This document shows positions 36,544 to 49,038 of a stretch of 64,000 nt of DNA, in pieces. How positions within the stretch are numbered: the stretch's first letter is position 1; every line of letters starts with the position of its first letter. Below the pieces are notes generated by a model, which did no database searches, was not told the origin of the DNA, and saw only the letters and a list, made by a program, of their open reading frames with translations. Source of the stretch: Triglochin maritima (lineage: Eukaryota; Streptophyta; Magnoliopsida; Alismatales; Juncaginaceae); NCBI GenBank assembly GCA_963682175.1, contig OY821787.1, positions 23,972,501 through 24,036,500 of the forward strand, written 5' to 3'. Both the position numbers and the translations under genes were made by a program.

Positions 36544-37958
36544 TAATTGACATCATTTCATGCTTACATTTGTATCTTATATCCATTATCTTTCACCTAA
36601 ACAATGTTACGTGACAAGTTTTATGTTTTAATTTCAGAAATAAATAGGTTTGAAGAGAAGAGGCATAAAAGGACCTAAAAGCATGAAAAAGGACTGAGTT
36701 TAGAGATTCCAGGACTGAGATGCAAGATCGAAAGACCTGAATGTAAGATTGAATGACCAATGAGCAAACAAGAATACTTCACACCATTATGGGGAGTATT
36801 TTGGCAATTCTATTCGGGTCGGAGCTCCATCAAACGAAGTAGATGCATCAAAGACCACCAAAGACATTCAGAAAAGCCCGCACGAAACAACGGCCGGATC
36901 CAAACAATATAGACCACCAATTGGGGGTCCAAGACCACTGATTAGCGGTCTGTTTTGATCCAGATCCGCTAAGATTTCGTAGGGTCGCGTATTAGTATTA
37001 GTGTGTATTTAGTCTATTTCTGGTATTCGTTTTGTCACATACCGGGGGATTGTCCCGGATTACCTTTTTCCATGCCTATAAATAGAACTCTTCACCATCC
37101 TTTGTATTCACCCATTTCTTGGTGGCATTCTCTCTACTTGGAGTAATCCTTGGAACAAAATCTCAAGGTGAAGAAGAATGCTGCTAGTGATGCGAGTCAT
37201 TTAATAAAATAAATTTTCCATTGTTTTGTTCTTATGTTGTTTCTTTATGCATGCTTAGTTTGGTTTTATTTCTATGATTGTAGGCTAGTGTAGTTAGAAT
37301 GTATCCTTTCTCCTTTAGTTTAATTGTTAGAATAATGTTTAGTGAGTAGATTCATCCCCCTTTGGGGGTGTAGATGATGTTCATACATGCATTAAAGAAT
37401 GGATATGAATGCTCTATATTTTGATTGTGTTGATAAATGTGAATGTATGCTTGCTTGTTAGAGTAGAATACTACACTTGATGGGTTTTGCTACACATCTT
37501 AGACACCTCCCATGCTTGTTTAGGTTATGAAAGAACCAGCTTGTGTATATGAATGCTAATCAACTAGGTTAGTGAATGGACTGATAGGTTTTGCTGTAAC
37601 CTTTAGACACTTCATATGCATGAAAACACTACCTACATTTGTGCCTATAGAATGCATTCTTCACCATCTTTTTACATGTGTGCATAGACTCCACCCCTAG
37701 GGGTCTTTCTCTTCTTGATTCCGGTTAGTTTTACATTCTTTTAGTTTTGATTCGAAGTAATCGTTAGTTGCTTTACTTTGCATTTTTCTTCTTAGTAGTT
37801 TAGTGTAGCGTAAATTAGCATAGACAAACTCTGCTCCCTTTTTGTTTCCACTTGATATATGAAAATAACTAGAGACTACTCACCTCCCTGAGGATCGACC
37901 CGTACATTCCACCGCTTCAATGCGGCCGTGCACTTGCGGTATTTAAAATGACTAAACA
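36544..37958 (+). repeat. Type-1 LTR M, joined to internal sequence on both sides
   Basis: A 1415-bp LTR (TAATTGACATC...GACTAAACA) with a polypurine tract on its left and a primer binding site on its right. It contains the U3 palindromes in damaged form near 36902-36950, a TATA box at 37077-37085, and hairpins near 37353-37372 and 37690-37705. Confidence 0.85.
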
Positions 37959-37964
37959 AGTTTT

Positions 37965-37982
37965 TGGTGTCGTTGCCGGGGA
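37965..37982 (+). promoter_or_regulatory. Primer binding site after LTR M
   Basis: TGGTGTCGTTGCCGGGGA differs from the tRNA-Asp complement by two C-to-T changes. Confidence 0.8.
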
Positions 37983-39107
37983 GGTGCCAGTCCAGACTTT
38001 GATTAGGACGATTCGAGTTGATTTCATTTGTGTTTTGTAGTTTTCGTTGTTTCAGGAGACTCTGAGGCTAACGGGAAATCTCCAAGAGAAATTTGGAGCA
38101 GAACAGAGCATCTTGGACCGCCAATCAGCGGCCTGAGACAACCAACTGGCGGTCCGGTGAGCTATGTTTCCTTCATTTTTTCTTTGGCTTGTATTATCTG
38201 ATAGGACTCGAGTTGGCATGTTTTGACTTATAGTTTGTTCCCAGATCAATAATCAATCTCCCTTTAAGCAACTTCGACCTTAAAACCCAAAGCACAAGAT
38301 TAGGCATTCTTTCTTGTTTAGGTCATGCATCATGTACTCGACTTAGGCACATAGATTGTCTTACCTTTTAGCTTTAATTTCGGTTGCCGAGTGCTTGCGT
38401 GAGGTACGCATTTCCTACTCTCATTCATGCATTTTGTATGAACATGCATTAGTTAGTAGGAATTGCATTGGAACAAGTGTGAGTTGAGCGTTTGTTTGGA
38501 GAGGTTATTGCTAGATTAAGACTCCAAAACGCTCTTAAGGAGGGGGTTGTCCTATATAATATAAGGTAGGGGATTTCATCACCCTTTCCTTCACCCCAAA
38601 AACCACACTAATCGAGAGCCTAATTTTAAAATCAAGTAGACATTGGCCCTAAGGATTTCGGGCGCATTAGGAGAGTGATCCGGTCTCGACCGTCATGGCA
38701 TGATCGACGTCGCCCACTCCGTCGATAGTAGGAGAGACGAGATCTCCAGATCTTGACTCACTTGCTGGACTTTGTGGTCGTGTTGAGGCCGTGTGACCTC
38801 GTAGTTAGGCGTCGTCTGGCTGTAAGGACCCGTAGCGACATTAGGGCTGTTTGAACCTTATTTGCTTGTGTGCTTCTACCTGTACCCAACGGCCGTAGCA
38901 TTAGGACCTCTTCCCTTCTCTCCTGAGTCATTCTCTCTCTTCTGTGTCCTCCCGTCTTCTCCTCTACGCACATTCTTTGTTTATAATATATAAAAAAATT
39001 GGTTTGTGTGTGTGCACCTTTGTACATGCTTGTGTGGGCACGAGACGAGACGTGTCGTCAACCCTACTTCGGTATTCGATTTCTCGACTCCTCCCTCCTC
39101 TCGTGTG
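37983..39107 (+). other. 5' leader after LTR M, gag lost
   Basis: Collinear with the G leader, with the palindrome pair at about 38106-38154. It breaks off near 39107, just before a gag start would be expected, and joins an inverted 3' region fragment. Confidence 0.7.
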
Positions 39108-39393
39108 CAAAACCGGGGTGCATCCTAATGACTAGATAAGTCCTAAAGCCACTGTACTAGATATCCTAATGCATCAAGTTCAAGACAATTTTGGGAGCTT
39201 TCTTTTTACTTTGCCTCTCAACGGTTTTGCACATGCGAAACACTCACGAAACCCACAAAACATTTTTTTTCGCAAACACATGAATATTTTTAAAGAAATG
39301 TGAAAATTTTAAAGCACTAGGCAAGCAAAATAAGGCAAGTCACCCAAGGTTCTGTGCAAGTAGATATATAGATATTAAATGCAACACACTTCA
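39108..39393 (-). other. 3' untranslated region fragment
   Basis: Nearly identical to 42790-43020 of E, reverse orientation. An isolated fragment between two breakpoints. Confidence 0.7.
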
Positions 39394-39594
39394 TAGCCTC
39401 CTCCATAGTCTGAGGCATCTGAATCAGCACCTTCGACCGCAACCCTGTTTACAGTCGCCAAACAAACTTCATCACCCTCTGCTTATCAGTGAGACAGATC
39501 TCCGGGTAGTACCTCTCCAAGGAATTGAACTTGTTGACATATGGCTCGAAGCTCAACTCATGCTACTCAAGTGCAACAAAGTCCTTTTGCTTCC
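39394..39594 (-). pseudogene. gag fragment of a different Ty3/gypsy element
   Basis: Read on the reverse strand it gives FNSLERYYPEICLTDKQRVM, then KFVWRL*TGLRSKVLIQMPQ and TMEEAM. This fits the middle of a Retrotrans_gag domain of chromovirus-like gag proteins (pattern EFNRLSRFAPE..., RRFVRGLRP...), with one stop in place of a residue. It is unlike the capsid domain of A and B. About 60 residues are visible and no other part of that element is present. The host of this fragment is unknown; it borders element F directly. Confidence 0.7.
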
Positions 39595-40350
39595 AGATTG
39601 ATTCAGTTTTGATAAACCACAAGTGCACAATGTCAGTGAATCAACAATACTCGAGTGGGAAAAGAAGAGAGAAATAAGGTCGTAATTATACTACGATGCA
39701 CACGAAATCAGAAAATAAACGATAAAAAAAACCTTAGGGAGTAGAGAAAAATGCGGAAATGAGAACATGTGTACGTGTGTGCGTTCATTGGTGCTCATCA
39801 CGTCATGTAATACATGAAATCCATAAAAACAAATCCAACTTTGTCCCCACATCAAATAAGATACAAGATTATCATTAATACATACAAGACAATAATTAAA
39901 ATAAGGCTAACATGAGCACATGCATAATGACCAAACCCCACTATGTCTCCACGAGAAATAAGATTTGACACAATCATTAAAACATACAAGACATTCATTA
40001 TTATGAGGCCAAGCATTCCCCATAAAATAGACTCACTAATATAAGCATGTGCTAAGCATCACTCAAGAGCATTAGCATATCAACTATAAGAGTGAAAATC
40101 CCATTAGATGATTGTGAAACTCATGTGAGACTCTAACGTTAGGATTAACACACACATTTAATACCTCACATAATCACATCACCTTCTCCCCCCCCCAATG
40201 GGGATGAACTACTCCCTACTCATCTCTAAACTCGAGAAAACATAAAAACAACCCAAAACCATAATGGAAATGTAGAAAACTAGATTAAAATGAAAGATTA
40301 GAAGGTGTCTCCCCATATCCTCCTCTACACTACTAGTTATGAAACACAAA
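39595..40350 (-). repeat. 3' LTR of F, first part
   Basis: Starts AGATTGATTCAG (first base changed from T) and matches 57425-58320. It ends in gaaacacaaa, the target site of the Mutator-like element. Confidence 0.75.
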
Positions 40351-40370
40351 GGGGTTTTTGCTTGGGTGCA
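40351..40370. mobile_element. Mutator-like foldback element, first 20 bases of left inverted repeat
   Basis: GGGGTTTTTGCTTGGGTGCA matches the reverse complement of the right end (48203-48222) at 19 of 20 positions. Element E is inserted after this point. Confidence 0.8.
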
Positions 40371-41892
40371 TGATTGATCTCGTTTTATATTTAACCGCAA
40401 GTGCACGACCGCGTTGAAGCGGTGGAAAATACGGGTCGTCCATTGGGAGGTGTGTCGACACTTGGTTTGTGCGAAGGCGACAGGTAAAGAAAGGGAAGAA
40501 AGGTTGGTTACACTAAACTACACTAAGGTGCAAATGGAAATGGAAGAAAAGCAAGAAAACTAAACCCCAAAGGGGGTAGAGAAATAATGTGAACATAAAG
40601 AAGTGTGTGTGTGTTCATTAAGCTCCTCACAACATGTAGTGCATGAAATCATAAAACTACATCCAACTTTGCCTCTACATGAATTAAGATAAGACTACAT
40701 CATTAAAACATACAAGACAATAATTGGAATGAAGCTACATGAACTCAAGTATAAAGACTATACCCTACTATGCCTCTACATGAATTAAGATTTCACTACA
40801 TCAATAAAACATACAAGACATTAGCTAAGGTAAAGGCAACAAGAGCACATACACTACAAATTGTGTTTCCAATATTAACTTCATCCATATCCTAACCTTA
40901 TCATTCCCCATAAAATAGGTCCACTAATCAAAGCATAAGCTAAGCTTCATTCAAGAGCATTAGCATATCAAAGATAAGAGTGAAAACCCATTAGATGGTT
41001 ATGGAAATCATATAAAGCTCAAGGGATAAAGATAACACACACTTAATACACTACATGATTATATCACATATTTCTCCACCCCCCCCAAATGGGGATGGAA
41101 CTACCCACTACTCATTACACTACTGATTAGACTAAGTAAAGGAAACATTTAACTAAGATACTAAAATTACTAAACAAGAGATTAAACAAAGTAAAGCAAC
41201 CCACACAAAACAAGCAACATAACAAAACAAGATTAAAAGAAACAAATAAACTTTTATTAACAATGACTCACATTGAAGGTAGCACTCTTCTCCACCTTGA
41301 GTTATTGCTTCAAGGCTCACTCCTTAGTAGAGAGAATGCCACCAAACAATGGGTAATTACAATGGAAGGTGAAGAGTTCTATTTATAAGCATGGAAAAAT
41401 CTAATCCGGGACAATCCCCCGATGTGGGACTAAACCAATACCAAAAATAGCCTAAACGAACATTAATACAAGTCCAGGAGAAGTTGGGCGGATCTGGCAT
41501 GATCCAGACCGCCAATTGGCGGCCTATAAAGCCCAGATCCGTCTGGGTCTTCTGGTGGGCTTTCATTGAAGTGTGTCTTGGTCTTGGATGCATCTACTCG
41601 GTTGTTGGAGCTCCGACCCGAATCGAATTGCCAAAATACTCCCCATGATGGTGTGGAGTTTCCTGTTTTGCTCTTAGGTCCTTCGGTCTTACGATCAGAT
41701 CCTTCTCCATTGCATCTCAGTCCCTAGGTCTCACAATTAAGTCGTTTTTTCCTGCTTTTGGGTCCTTTCATGGCTTTTCTCTTCAAACCTCTTTATTTCT
41801 GAAAACTAAACATAAAACTCGTCACATAGCATGGCTTAGATGTAAGATAATGGATATAAGATACAAATATGAGCATGAAATGATGTCAATCA
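40371..41892 (-). repeat. 3' LTR of E
   Basis: 1522 bp. TATA box intact on the reverse strand at 41379-41387. One U3 palindrome (ACCGCCAATTGGCGGCC) at about 41508-41524. Confidence 0.9.
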
Positions 41893-43494
41893 AATACCCC
41901 CAAACCTAAGTTTTTCCTAGTCCCGAGCAAAACAAAGAAAGAGAAAAACAAACGAGAAACAAGAAGTCCTAACTCACTTTCGTAGGAATCACGGTTGCAC
42001 TTAGCACGTGCAACAAGCCGTTAAAACCTCTTTGTTGCCAAGGAGGAGGAGTGTTGTCTCCTGACGGTTTTCAGCGGATATACCCACAAAATCCGAACAA
42101 GATGCATTATTCATTCTAGACCTCGACTCGTTGGAAATATTTTGTCGATCAATGGACGCGGTAATCCTACGGGCCGACTCTATATAGGTAATCAGTCCAC
42201 ACCTAGCCTAATAAACCATTCGTGCAAGTTAAATTAGGAATTAAGTGAAAGACATGGACAACCTCAAGATCCTCAAGTGATACAAAATGTAAGGTCCATC
42301 AAGGTTCTTATTTGCATTTTTTTTTCTTTTTGTTTCTTTTCACATTTTTTTTCTTTTTTTTTTCTTTTTATTAGTTGGAGCTTCATTCTCCCAGGGTTAG
42401 GTTTCGTGCATCATTGCCCATGATGACTTACACTATCACGTACACCTTTCCCCAAATCTCCACATAGGGCAATCCCTACCACCCGTGTAACGGGAGTTCG
42501 GTCGGCGCATCCCAAGTCAGATGCCTCGAAAGCACCAGGCACAAAGTCCCCTCAGTCCTACTTTCCCGAGTGATAGGAGCCGTGCGAGAAGAGAGAACAC
42601 CTACTCACTTATTTTTTATCTACACATGAACCAAAACCCCTACACTTACTGTCTCACAACAGAATTTAAAGGGTCCTTGACTACAACAAACTTCCTAAAT
42701 TAACAAACACAAATTATTGACTCACTAGGTTCAGGGTGGACTTCTTTGAATGTTTGAGCACTGAAACCCTATGATTACTCACCCCCAAAGGAAAACTGGG
42801 GTGCATCCTAACGACTCGATAAATCCTAAAGCCACTGTACTTGATATCCTAATGCATCAAGTTCAAGACAATTTTGGGAGCTTTCTTTTTACTTTGCCTC
42901 TCAACGGTTTTGCACATGCTAAACACACGCAAAACCCACAAAACATTTTCTTTCGCAAACACATGAAGATTTTGAAAGAAATGTGAAAATTTTGAAGCAC
43001 TAGGCAAGCAAAAGAAGCACTAACATGACCCAACAATGCAAACAAAAGAAAACAAAATCAAAAGAAAAGACTCGACTATGTACACACGTAAAACACCCCC
43101 CCCACACCTACTTCATGCATTGTCCTCAATGAATGCAAGCAAGATACTACATGGATTGATGCATAAAAAGGAGAGATCTCACCAACATGAAGTACAAAGG
43201 GAAGTGTAAGGTCATGTTGATGGACATAACCCAAATTCCTTCAAAACCTGTGAGATGCTAAAGAAGGGATACAAGTACGTGAAAGAAATGGAGCCCAAAT
43301 ACACAAAGGTTGGGGGTCACAACAATCGATGCTCACTGAAGGAGTCTTTTATTGTACTTCTTTTTTTCTGTTTTTCCTTTCTTTTTCTTTTTTTTTCTTT
43401 TTTTCTTTTTTTTTCTTTTTTATATAACTATGTACAAACAAAAGTTCCCATCTTCATTTGTCAAAAGACATCAAATGGGAACCTCAAGAGTGGG
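41893..43494 (-). other. Polypurine tract and 3' untranslated region of E
   Basis: Polypurine tract reversed at 41893-41910 (AATACCCCCAAACCTAAG). Internal polypurine copy at 43091-43110. Two long T-rich tracts on the plus strand (42316-42370 and 43360-43430). No coding. Confidence 0.8.
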
Positions 43495-44958
43495 TCAATG
43501 CACTTGGAAAGGGAACATGACACCACGTGGGGCCAGAATACGCATGTGTGGGCCCCCTTCACAAAGAGCACCAGATGAAATGAGAGGTTCATGAATTGGA
43601 CGCAAAGGCATCTCATTCAAAGGATCAAACTGAAAGAGCTTGAACCTCTCGAGAGTTTGGGAAATAAGGGGCAACGGAAGAAAAATATCTCCCGTTACGG
43701 AACTGAAGTTATGATCATCAATCCAAACTCTCCAACCAATAGGCTGGTGGGTCGGAACGAGGTCAAGCACCTCGTTATGCATGTCCAACTCACCAGGAGA
43801 ACAGGAAGTGGGTCTCATACCCAAAGTATCCTCCAAGGAACTCCTAATACCGTCATGAGCAATGTAGTTGTTTCATGTTCCATCATTTCCAAGATGATCA
43901 GGAACAATAGTGAGAGGCAAACTCTCATCAGGTTGTTTGAAATTGAGGGTACTAGGGAGCTCTTGCTCCACCAGAGGTGAGTCCTTAAGAGGTACAATAT
44001 GAAGATCATGTGGCTCAAGGGCCACGGGACAAAAAGATAAGGCACAATCCTGTGCCGACTCATAATGAGGCTGGTCCAAGTTATTCTCAATTTGAATCGA
44101 ATACTCCACTAAGTGATCGTGAATTGAAACCCCAAGTCCCTCAGACTGACTAGGAGTTTGACTTTGAAAGGTTGTGCTTTGAATTTGTGGATGTGGTGGT
44201 GGTTCGATATCAAAAGATGAATCCTCATGTTGACAAGAAAGGTGACCCTCCTCACGTTCATGGAATTGTTGTGTCATTTGACTCACTTGCAATTCCATAT
44301 TTTGCAAGGAATTCAAATTGGACTTCAATAAAGTTTGAGTGGTTTCCATGAATGTTTGGAGGGTTTGTTTTAAGGAATCAAATTTGGGGTCAACAGTGAG
44401 GTCCAAGTCAGAGCTTGGGAAATTTTGGGGTTGGGTGTTGATGGGCTGAGAATGAGTCCAATGATTTGAAGTGGGGTGTTGGTAGAATTCTGGGTATTCG
44501 GGAGGAGGATACGGGGGTGAAAATGAGGTATAAGAATTTGGATAAGAATTGTCTCCCCACGAATCCATCACTCTCGGGTTGTACGCGGATGCGTAATGGT
44601 CATAATGAGCATTTTGGGAAAATGTGTGCTCATACTCAGGCTCATGGGGAACATAAGGACATTCCCCGATAACATGACCACTCATGTCGTCTGCCATACG
44701 CATGAAAGAGGCCAAAGTTTGTTGTAATGTCTCAGTTTATTGACCAGCATATGATCCGGCATAACTAGATTGTGGTCTAGCAGTCGGTGCCTCTCTCATG
44801 TTACCCCACTATGAAGACTGCTTAGTCACAAAATTGCGATCGTCCCAACCATACGGGGTGTTAGTCTGAGCCCCCCCAGGTTGCATGGGTCCGGAGTACC
44901 AGGGAGAATCGTCCTGGTCCCAACAATGATATGGATGGTCGCCCATGTAACCATCCAT
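43495..44958 (-). pseudogene. gag: Shortened gag of E (capsid and protease segments absent)
   Basis: Start MDG at 44958. Order: a short N-terminal segment with DHPYHCWDQD; a GNMREAP block that aligns with the DTMREP block found after the capsid domain in A; a zinc-knuckle remnant SGHVIGECPYVP lacking the first two cysteines because of a 15-residue gap relative to G; a Tyr/Pro-rich linker; a helical segment LQTFMETTQTLL; a block VALEPHDLH that aligns with the gag tail of A, with the protease skipped; and a C-terminal domain with IGWRVWIDDHNF and FKLFQFDPLNE. Stops interrupt it near 44810, 44740 and 43870 (a TCA serine codon in G reads TGA). The segment 44715-43873 is open for 280 codons. No transmembrane segment, so it is not an envelope-like gene. 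Confidence 0.85.
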
Positions 44959-46063
44959 CTCAACAAAGAACTCTCGAGTCGATCACTCTCACCACCACGA
45001 GGCCAAGCTCACAAAAAGTGCTCGACTCGACCCTAAAACGCTACCAGAGAGTGTAAAGGGGAGGATACTATAACGTAGAAGAAGGTGAGAAGAAGATGAC
45101 TCAGAGGAGAAGGGAAGAATCCTAGAGCTAGCGTGGGTAATGGGATCAGGTAGAAGCCTAACTAGCAAGCACGACTCAAACAATGTAAGGCAATGGGTCC
45201 TTAGGCTAGACGACGCCTAACTTCGAGGTCACTAGCCTCGACACGTCTCACCTCCCTACAACGAGGACCACAATGCCCAGCAAGTGATACCAGATCCGGA
45301 GATCCAGTACCTCCTACTATTGACAAGGTAGGCAACGCCGATCAGGTCATGACGGTCCCAACTAGATTACTCTCCTAGTGCGCCCGCAATCCTAGGGCCA
45401 ATGTGTACTTGCTTTTAGTTAAGGCTTTATTAAGAGTGATTTTTGGGGCCAAGGAAAGGGTGATGAAATCCCCCACCTTATCTTTTATGGGACAGCCCCT
45501 CCTTAGTAGCGATTTAATCCTAGATCTAGCAATCAATCGCTCCAATCAAACGCTCTCTCACTCTTGTCCCGATGCACCTTACTAACTAATGCATGAACGA
45601 AACATGCATGATTGAGGGATGTGGGTGCACGTACCTCACGCCAGCAATCAACGACAAAATGTAAAGCAAAGAAAAGACAAATGCATGCAAGATCTACCAA
45701 TGGTGCATGACCTAGATGGCAAGAAGTCTAATCTTTTGCTTTGAGTTTTATGGTCCAAGTTGATTAAAGGGGATTGAAATTAAATCTGGGAGCAAACTAA
45801 AGATCACAGCATGCAAAATTGGGCTCCCAGATAACTAAAGTAAAGCAATAAACCACCAGAAGAAATTTGAGAGCAGGAAGCCCTTACCAGGCCGCCAATT
45901 GGCGGTCTCCAACCGCTGATTGGCGGTCTCTTAGTGGCTTCTATTTCTCAAACTTTCCCAGTAGCCTCCCCTTGATGTTTTGGTTCCCTGAAACTAAACA
46001 AAACTGGAAACAAAAAATCAAAATCCCCTCGAATCGTCCAAACCAAGGTCTGGACAGAGCACC
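44959..46063 (-). other. 5' leader of E
   Basis: Non-coding. Palindrome pair at 45890-45928 (CCGCCAATTGGCGGTC and ACCGCTGATTGGCGGTC). Otherwise collinear with other leaders. Confidence 0.8.
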
Positions 46064-46081
46064 TCCCCGGCAACGACGCCA
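46064..46081 (-). promoter_or_regulatory. Primer binding site of E (tRNA-Asp type)
   Basis: TCCCCGGCAACGACGCCA on the plus strand has one mismatch to the plant tRNA-Asp 3' end. Confidence 0.9.
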
Positions 46082-46087
46082 AAAACT

Positions 46088-47608
46088 TGATTGATCTCGT
46101 TTTATATTTAACCGCAAGTGCACGGCCGCGTTGAAACGGTGGCAAATACGGGTCGTCCATTGGGAGGTGTGTCGACACTTGGTTTGTGTGAAGGCGAGAG
46201 GTAAAGAAAGGGAAGAAAGGTTGGTTACACTAAACTACACTAAGGTGCAAATGGAAATGGAAGAAAAGCAAGAAAACTAAACCCCAAAGGGGTAGAGAAA
46301 TAATGTGAACATAAAGAAGTGTGTGTGTGTTCATTAAGCTCCTCACAACATGTAGTGCATGAAATCATAAAACTACATCCAACTTTGCCTCTACATGAAT
46401 TAAGATAAGACTACATCATTAAAACATACAAGACAATAATTGGAATGAAGCTACATGAACTCAAGTATAAAGACTATACCCTACTATGCCTCTACATGAA
46501 TTAAGATTTCACTACATCATTAAAACATACAAGACATTAGCTAAGGTAAAGGCAACAAGAGCACATACACTACAAATTGTGTTTCCAATATTAACTTCAT
46601 CCATATCCTAACCTTATCATTCCCCATAAAATAGGTCCACTAATCAAAGCATAAGCTAAGCTTCATTCAAGAGCATTAGCATATCAAACATAAGAGTGAA
46701 AACCCATTAGATGGTTATGGAAATCATATAAAGCTCAAGGGATAAAGATAACACACACTTAATACACTACATGATTATATCACATATTTCTCCACCACCC
46801 CAAATGGGGATGGAACTACGCACTACTCATTACACTACTGATTAGACTAAGTAAAGAAAACATTTAACTAAGATACTAAAATTACTAAACAAGAGATTAA
46901 ACAAAGTAAAGCAACCCACACAAAACAAGCAACATAACAAAACAAGATTAAAAGAAACAAATAAACTTTTATTAACAATGACTCACATTGAAGGTAGCAC
47001 TCTTCTCCACCTTGAGTTATTGCTTCAAGGCTCACTCCTTAGTAGAGAGAATGCCACCAAACAATGGGTAATTACAATGGAAGGTGAAGAGTTCTATTTG
47101 TAAGCATGGAAAAAGCTAATCCGGGACAATCCCCCGATGTGGGACTAAACCAATACCAAAAATAGCCTAAACGAACATTAATACAAGTCTAGGAGAAGTT
47201 GGGGCGGATCTGGCATGATCCAGACCGCCAATTGGCGGCCTATAAAGCCCAGATCTGTCTGGGTCTTCTGGTGGGCTTTCCTTTAAGTGTGTCTTGGTCT
47301 TGGATGCATCTACTCGGTTGTTGGAGCTCCGACCCGAATCGAATTGCCAAAATACTCCCCATGATGGTGTGGAGTTTCCTGTTTTGCTCTTAGTTCCTTC
47401 GGTCTTACGATCAGGTCCTTCTCCATTGCATCTCAGTCCCTAGGTCTCACAATTAAGTCCTTTTTTCCTGCTTTTGGGTCCTTTCATGGCTCTTCTCTTC
47501 AAACCTCTTTATTTCTGAAAACTAAACATAAAACTCGTCACATAGCATTGCTGAGATGTAAGATAATGGATATAAGATACAAATATGAGCGTGAAATGAT
47601 GTCAATCA
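46088..47608 (-). repeat. 5' LTR of E
   Basis: 1521 bp. The TATA box position (47094-47102) reads TACAAATAG on the element strand, one change from the intact TATAAATAG in the 3' LTR. Followed by gtgca. Confidence 0.9.
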
Positions 47609-47613
47609 GTGCA

Positions 47614-48222
47614 CCTCCAAAAGTCCTTTATTGGGCCTTTGCACTCGCTTATTTTTTATTGCTCCAGAACGCCTACAAAACAAACTAATTGCTTGGGTGA
47701 ACCTCGCTCTAACACCGTTAATGGATTTCGTGACACCGTTAGTTGCCCCCGTTAAGTTTGAATCCAAACGGTCGACAGAAAACCAGTTTGACTCCCAATT
47801 CGGGGCGATCGAGTCTAAATATGCTACATGAAACCTAATTAGACACCAATTAAGTTCCAATCCAAACGGTCAACCGAAAACCAAATTGACTCACAATTCG
47901 AGCCGACCGACTTTTCTAGATACTTTCGATGTTAATTAGAGCTGAATTAGTGTTTAATTAGGTGTCAAGTAATATATTTAGACTCAGTCGACTCAAATTA
48001 GGAGTCAATTTGGTTTTCGGTCGACCGTTTCACTTTCAGTTGACCGTTTGGATTTGAACTTAACGAGGGAAACTAACGGTGTCACGAAATCCATTAACGA
48101 TGTTAGAAGGAGGTGCACCCAAGCAATTAGTTTGATTTGTGGGCGTTCTGGAGCAATAAAAAAATACACGAGTGCATAGGCCTAATAAATGACTTTTGGA
48201 GGTGCACCCAAGCAAAAACCGC
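47614..48222. mobile_element. Mutator-like foldback element (MITE-like), main part
   Basis: With 40351-40370 it forms about 629 bp. Two inverted arms of about 250 bases (to about 47850, and from about 47960) are close to 90 percent similar by eye. The phrase GCTTGGGTG(C/A)ACCTC occurs twice in each arm. Flanks gaaacacaaa (40341-40350) and gaaactaaaa (48223-48232) form a 9-10 bp duplication with two differences. The empty site is visible in the sister LTR at about 58311-58322. Long inverted repeats and 9-10 bp duplications are typical of Mutator-like elements. No transposase. Confidence 0.8.
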
Positions 48223-48884
48223 GAAACTAAAACCTACTCTAATAAACAAGAAATAAAACCTACTCTACTAAACAAGAAAGGAAACTAACCTAACGAGGAG
48301 AGGGTTGAAGAAGAAGAAAGGAGGCATTACAAGTCTATTTAAAGAAGAAATAAGGGTTTGGATGGATCTGGATACAATCTGATGGCCGTAATAACTTTCA
48401 CTATAGTCTGGTCCACCCATTTAATCAAGACTATGCCATGGGAGAAATTAGGGGAAACTGGACCAATGGCAGATCTTTTGTTCCCGACCGGCGTCGATTT
48501 GTTGTAGGAGCTTAAGTATTTTATTTGGCATGTGGGGTGGACCCCTGGTCGGCTAGTTTGAGGCCGTTTGGTCTTAATTGCCCAAATATTTTTCAAGATC
48601 ACGGTATTGAGGGATTTTTGTTCCCGAAATCTTTTCGACGCATTTAGGTACGTTTGAATTTCATCTAGGTCCTTCCTGATATGTAGATGGGTCCTTATGC
48701 ATGACAAATAGGTCAATTTTACTTCATTTGAGTCCTTTGTTCTTACATTTTAGTCCTTTCTATTCGTTTCTCTTCTTTATTCCCTAATACATGAAATACC
48801 ATAAACAAACACTTCAGTAGCACAAAATTAAGGTAAAATAAATTATATAGAGCATGAATGGAATGTTTGATATGCTACTAATCA
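48223..48884 (-). repeat. 3' LTR of F, second part
   Basis: Matches 58311-58613, then continues past the point where the 5' LTR is cut. Ends TAATCA at 48884. Confidence 0.8.
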
Positions 48885-49038
48885 AATCCTTCTCAAATAA
48901 ATAAAACCTATTGTAGTAATCAAATGATATATTTGGGTTCGGGAGGAACTTTGAACACTCTTTGAACACCTGCCAACTTAAACCACTCTGGTCATCTAAC
49001 GTGGATTCTAGAACCACCGATCCAGTGAAACCCTCTAC
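48885..49038 (-). other. Residual 3' internal region of F
   Basis: Only about 150 bases separate the gag fragment from the 3' LTR; the long 3' untranslated region of the relatives is gone. No recognisable polypurine tract. Confidence 0.5.

Larger units (their letters stand above)
40371..47608 (-). mobile_element. Element E: youngest type-1 element, capsid-less gag
   Basis: LTRs 40371-41892 and 46088-47608, both starting TGATTGATCTCG, with duplication gtgca (40366-40370 and 47609-47613). A hand comparison finds about 27 differences in 1522 bases between the LTRs (about 98 percent identity), fewer than in the other pairs here. Primer binding site and polypurine tract are intact. It codes only for a shortened gag, so it needed proteins from another element. 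Confidence 0.9.

Noticed and set aside
46064..46081. tRNA-Asp gene
   Set aside because: Only the 18-base 3' end complement is present; it is the primer binding site.
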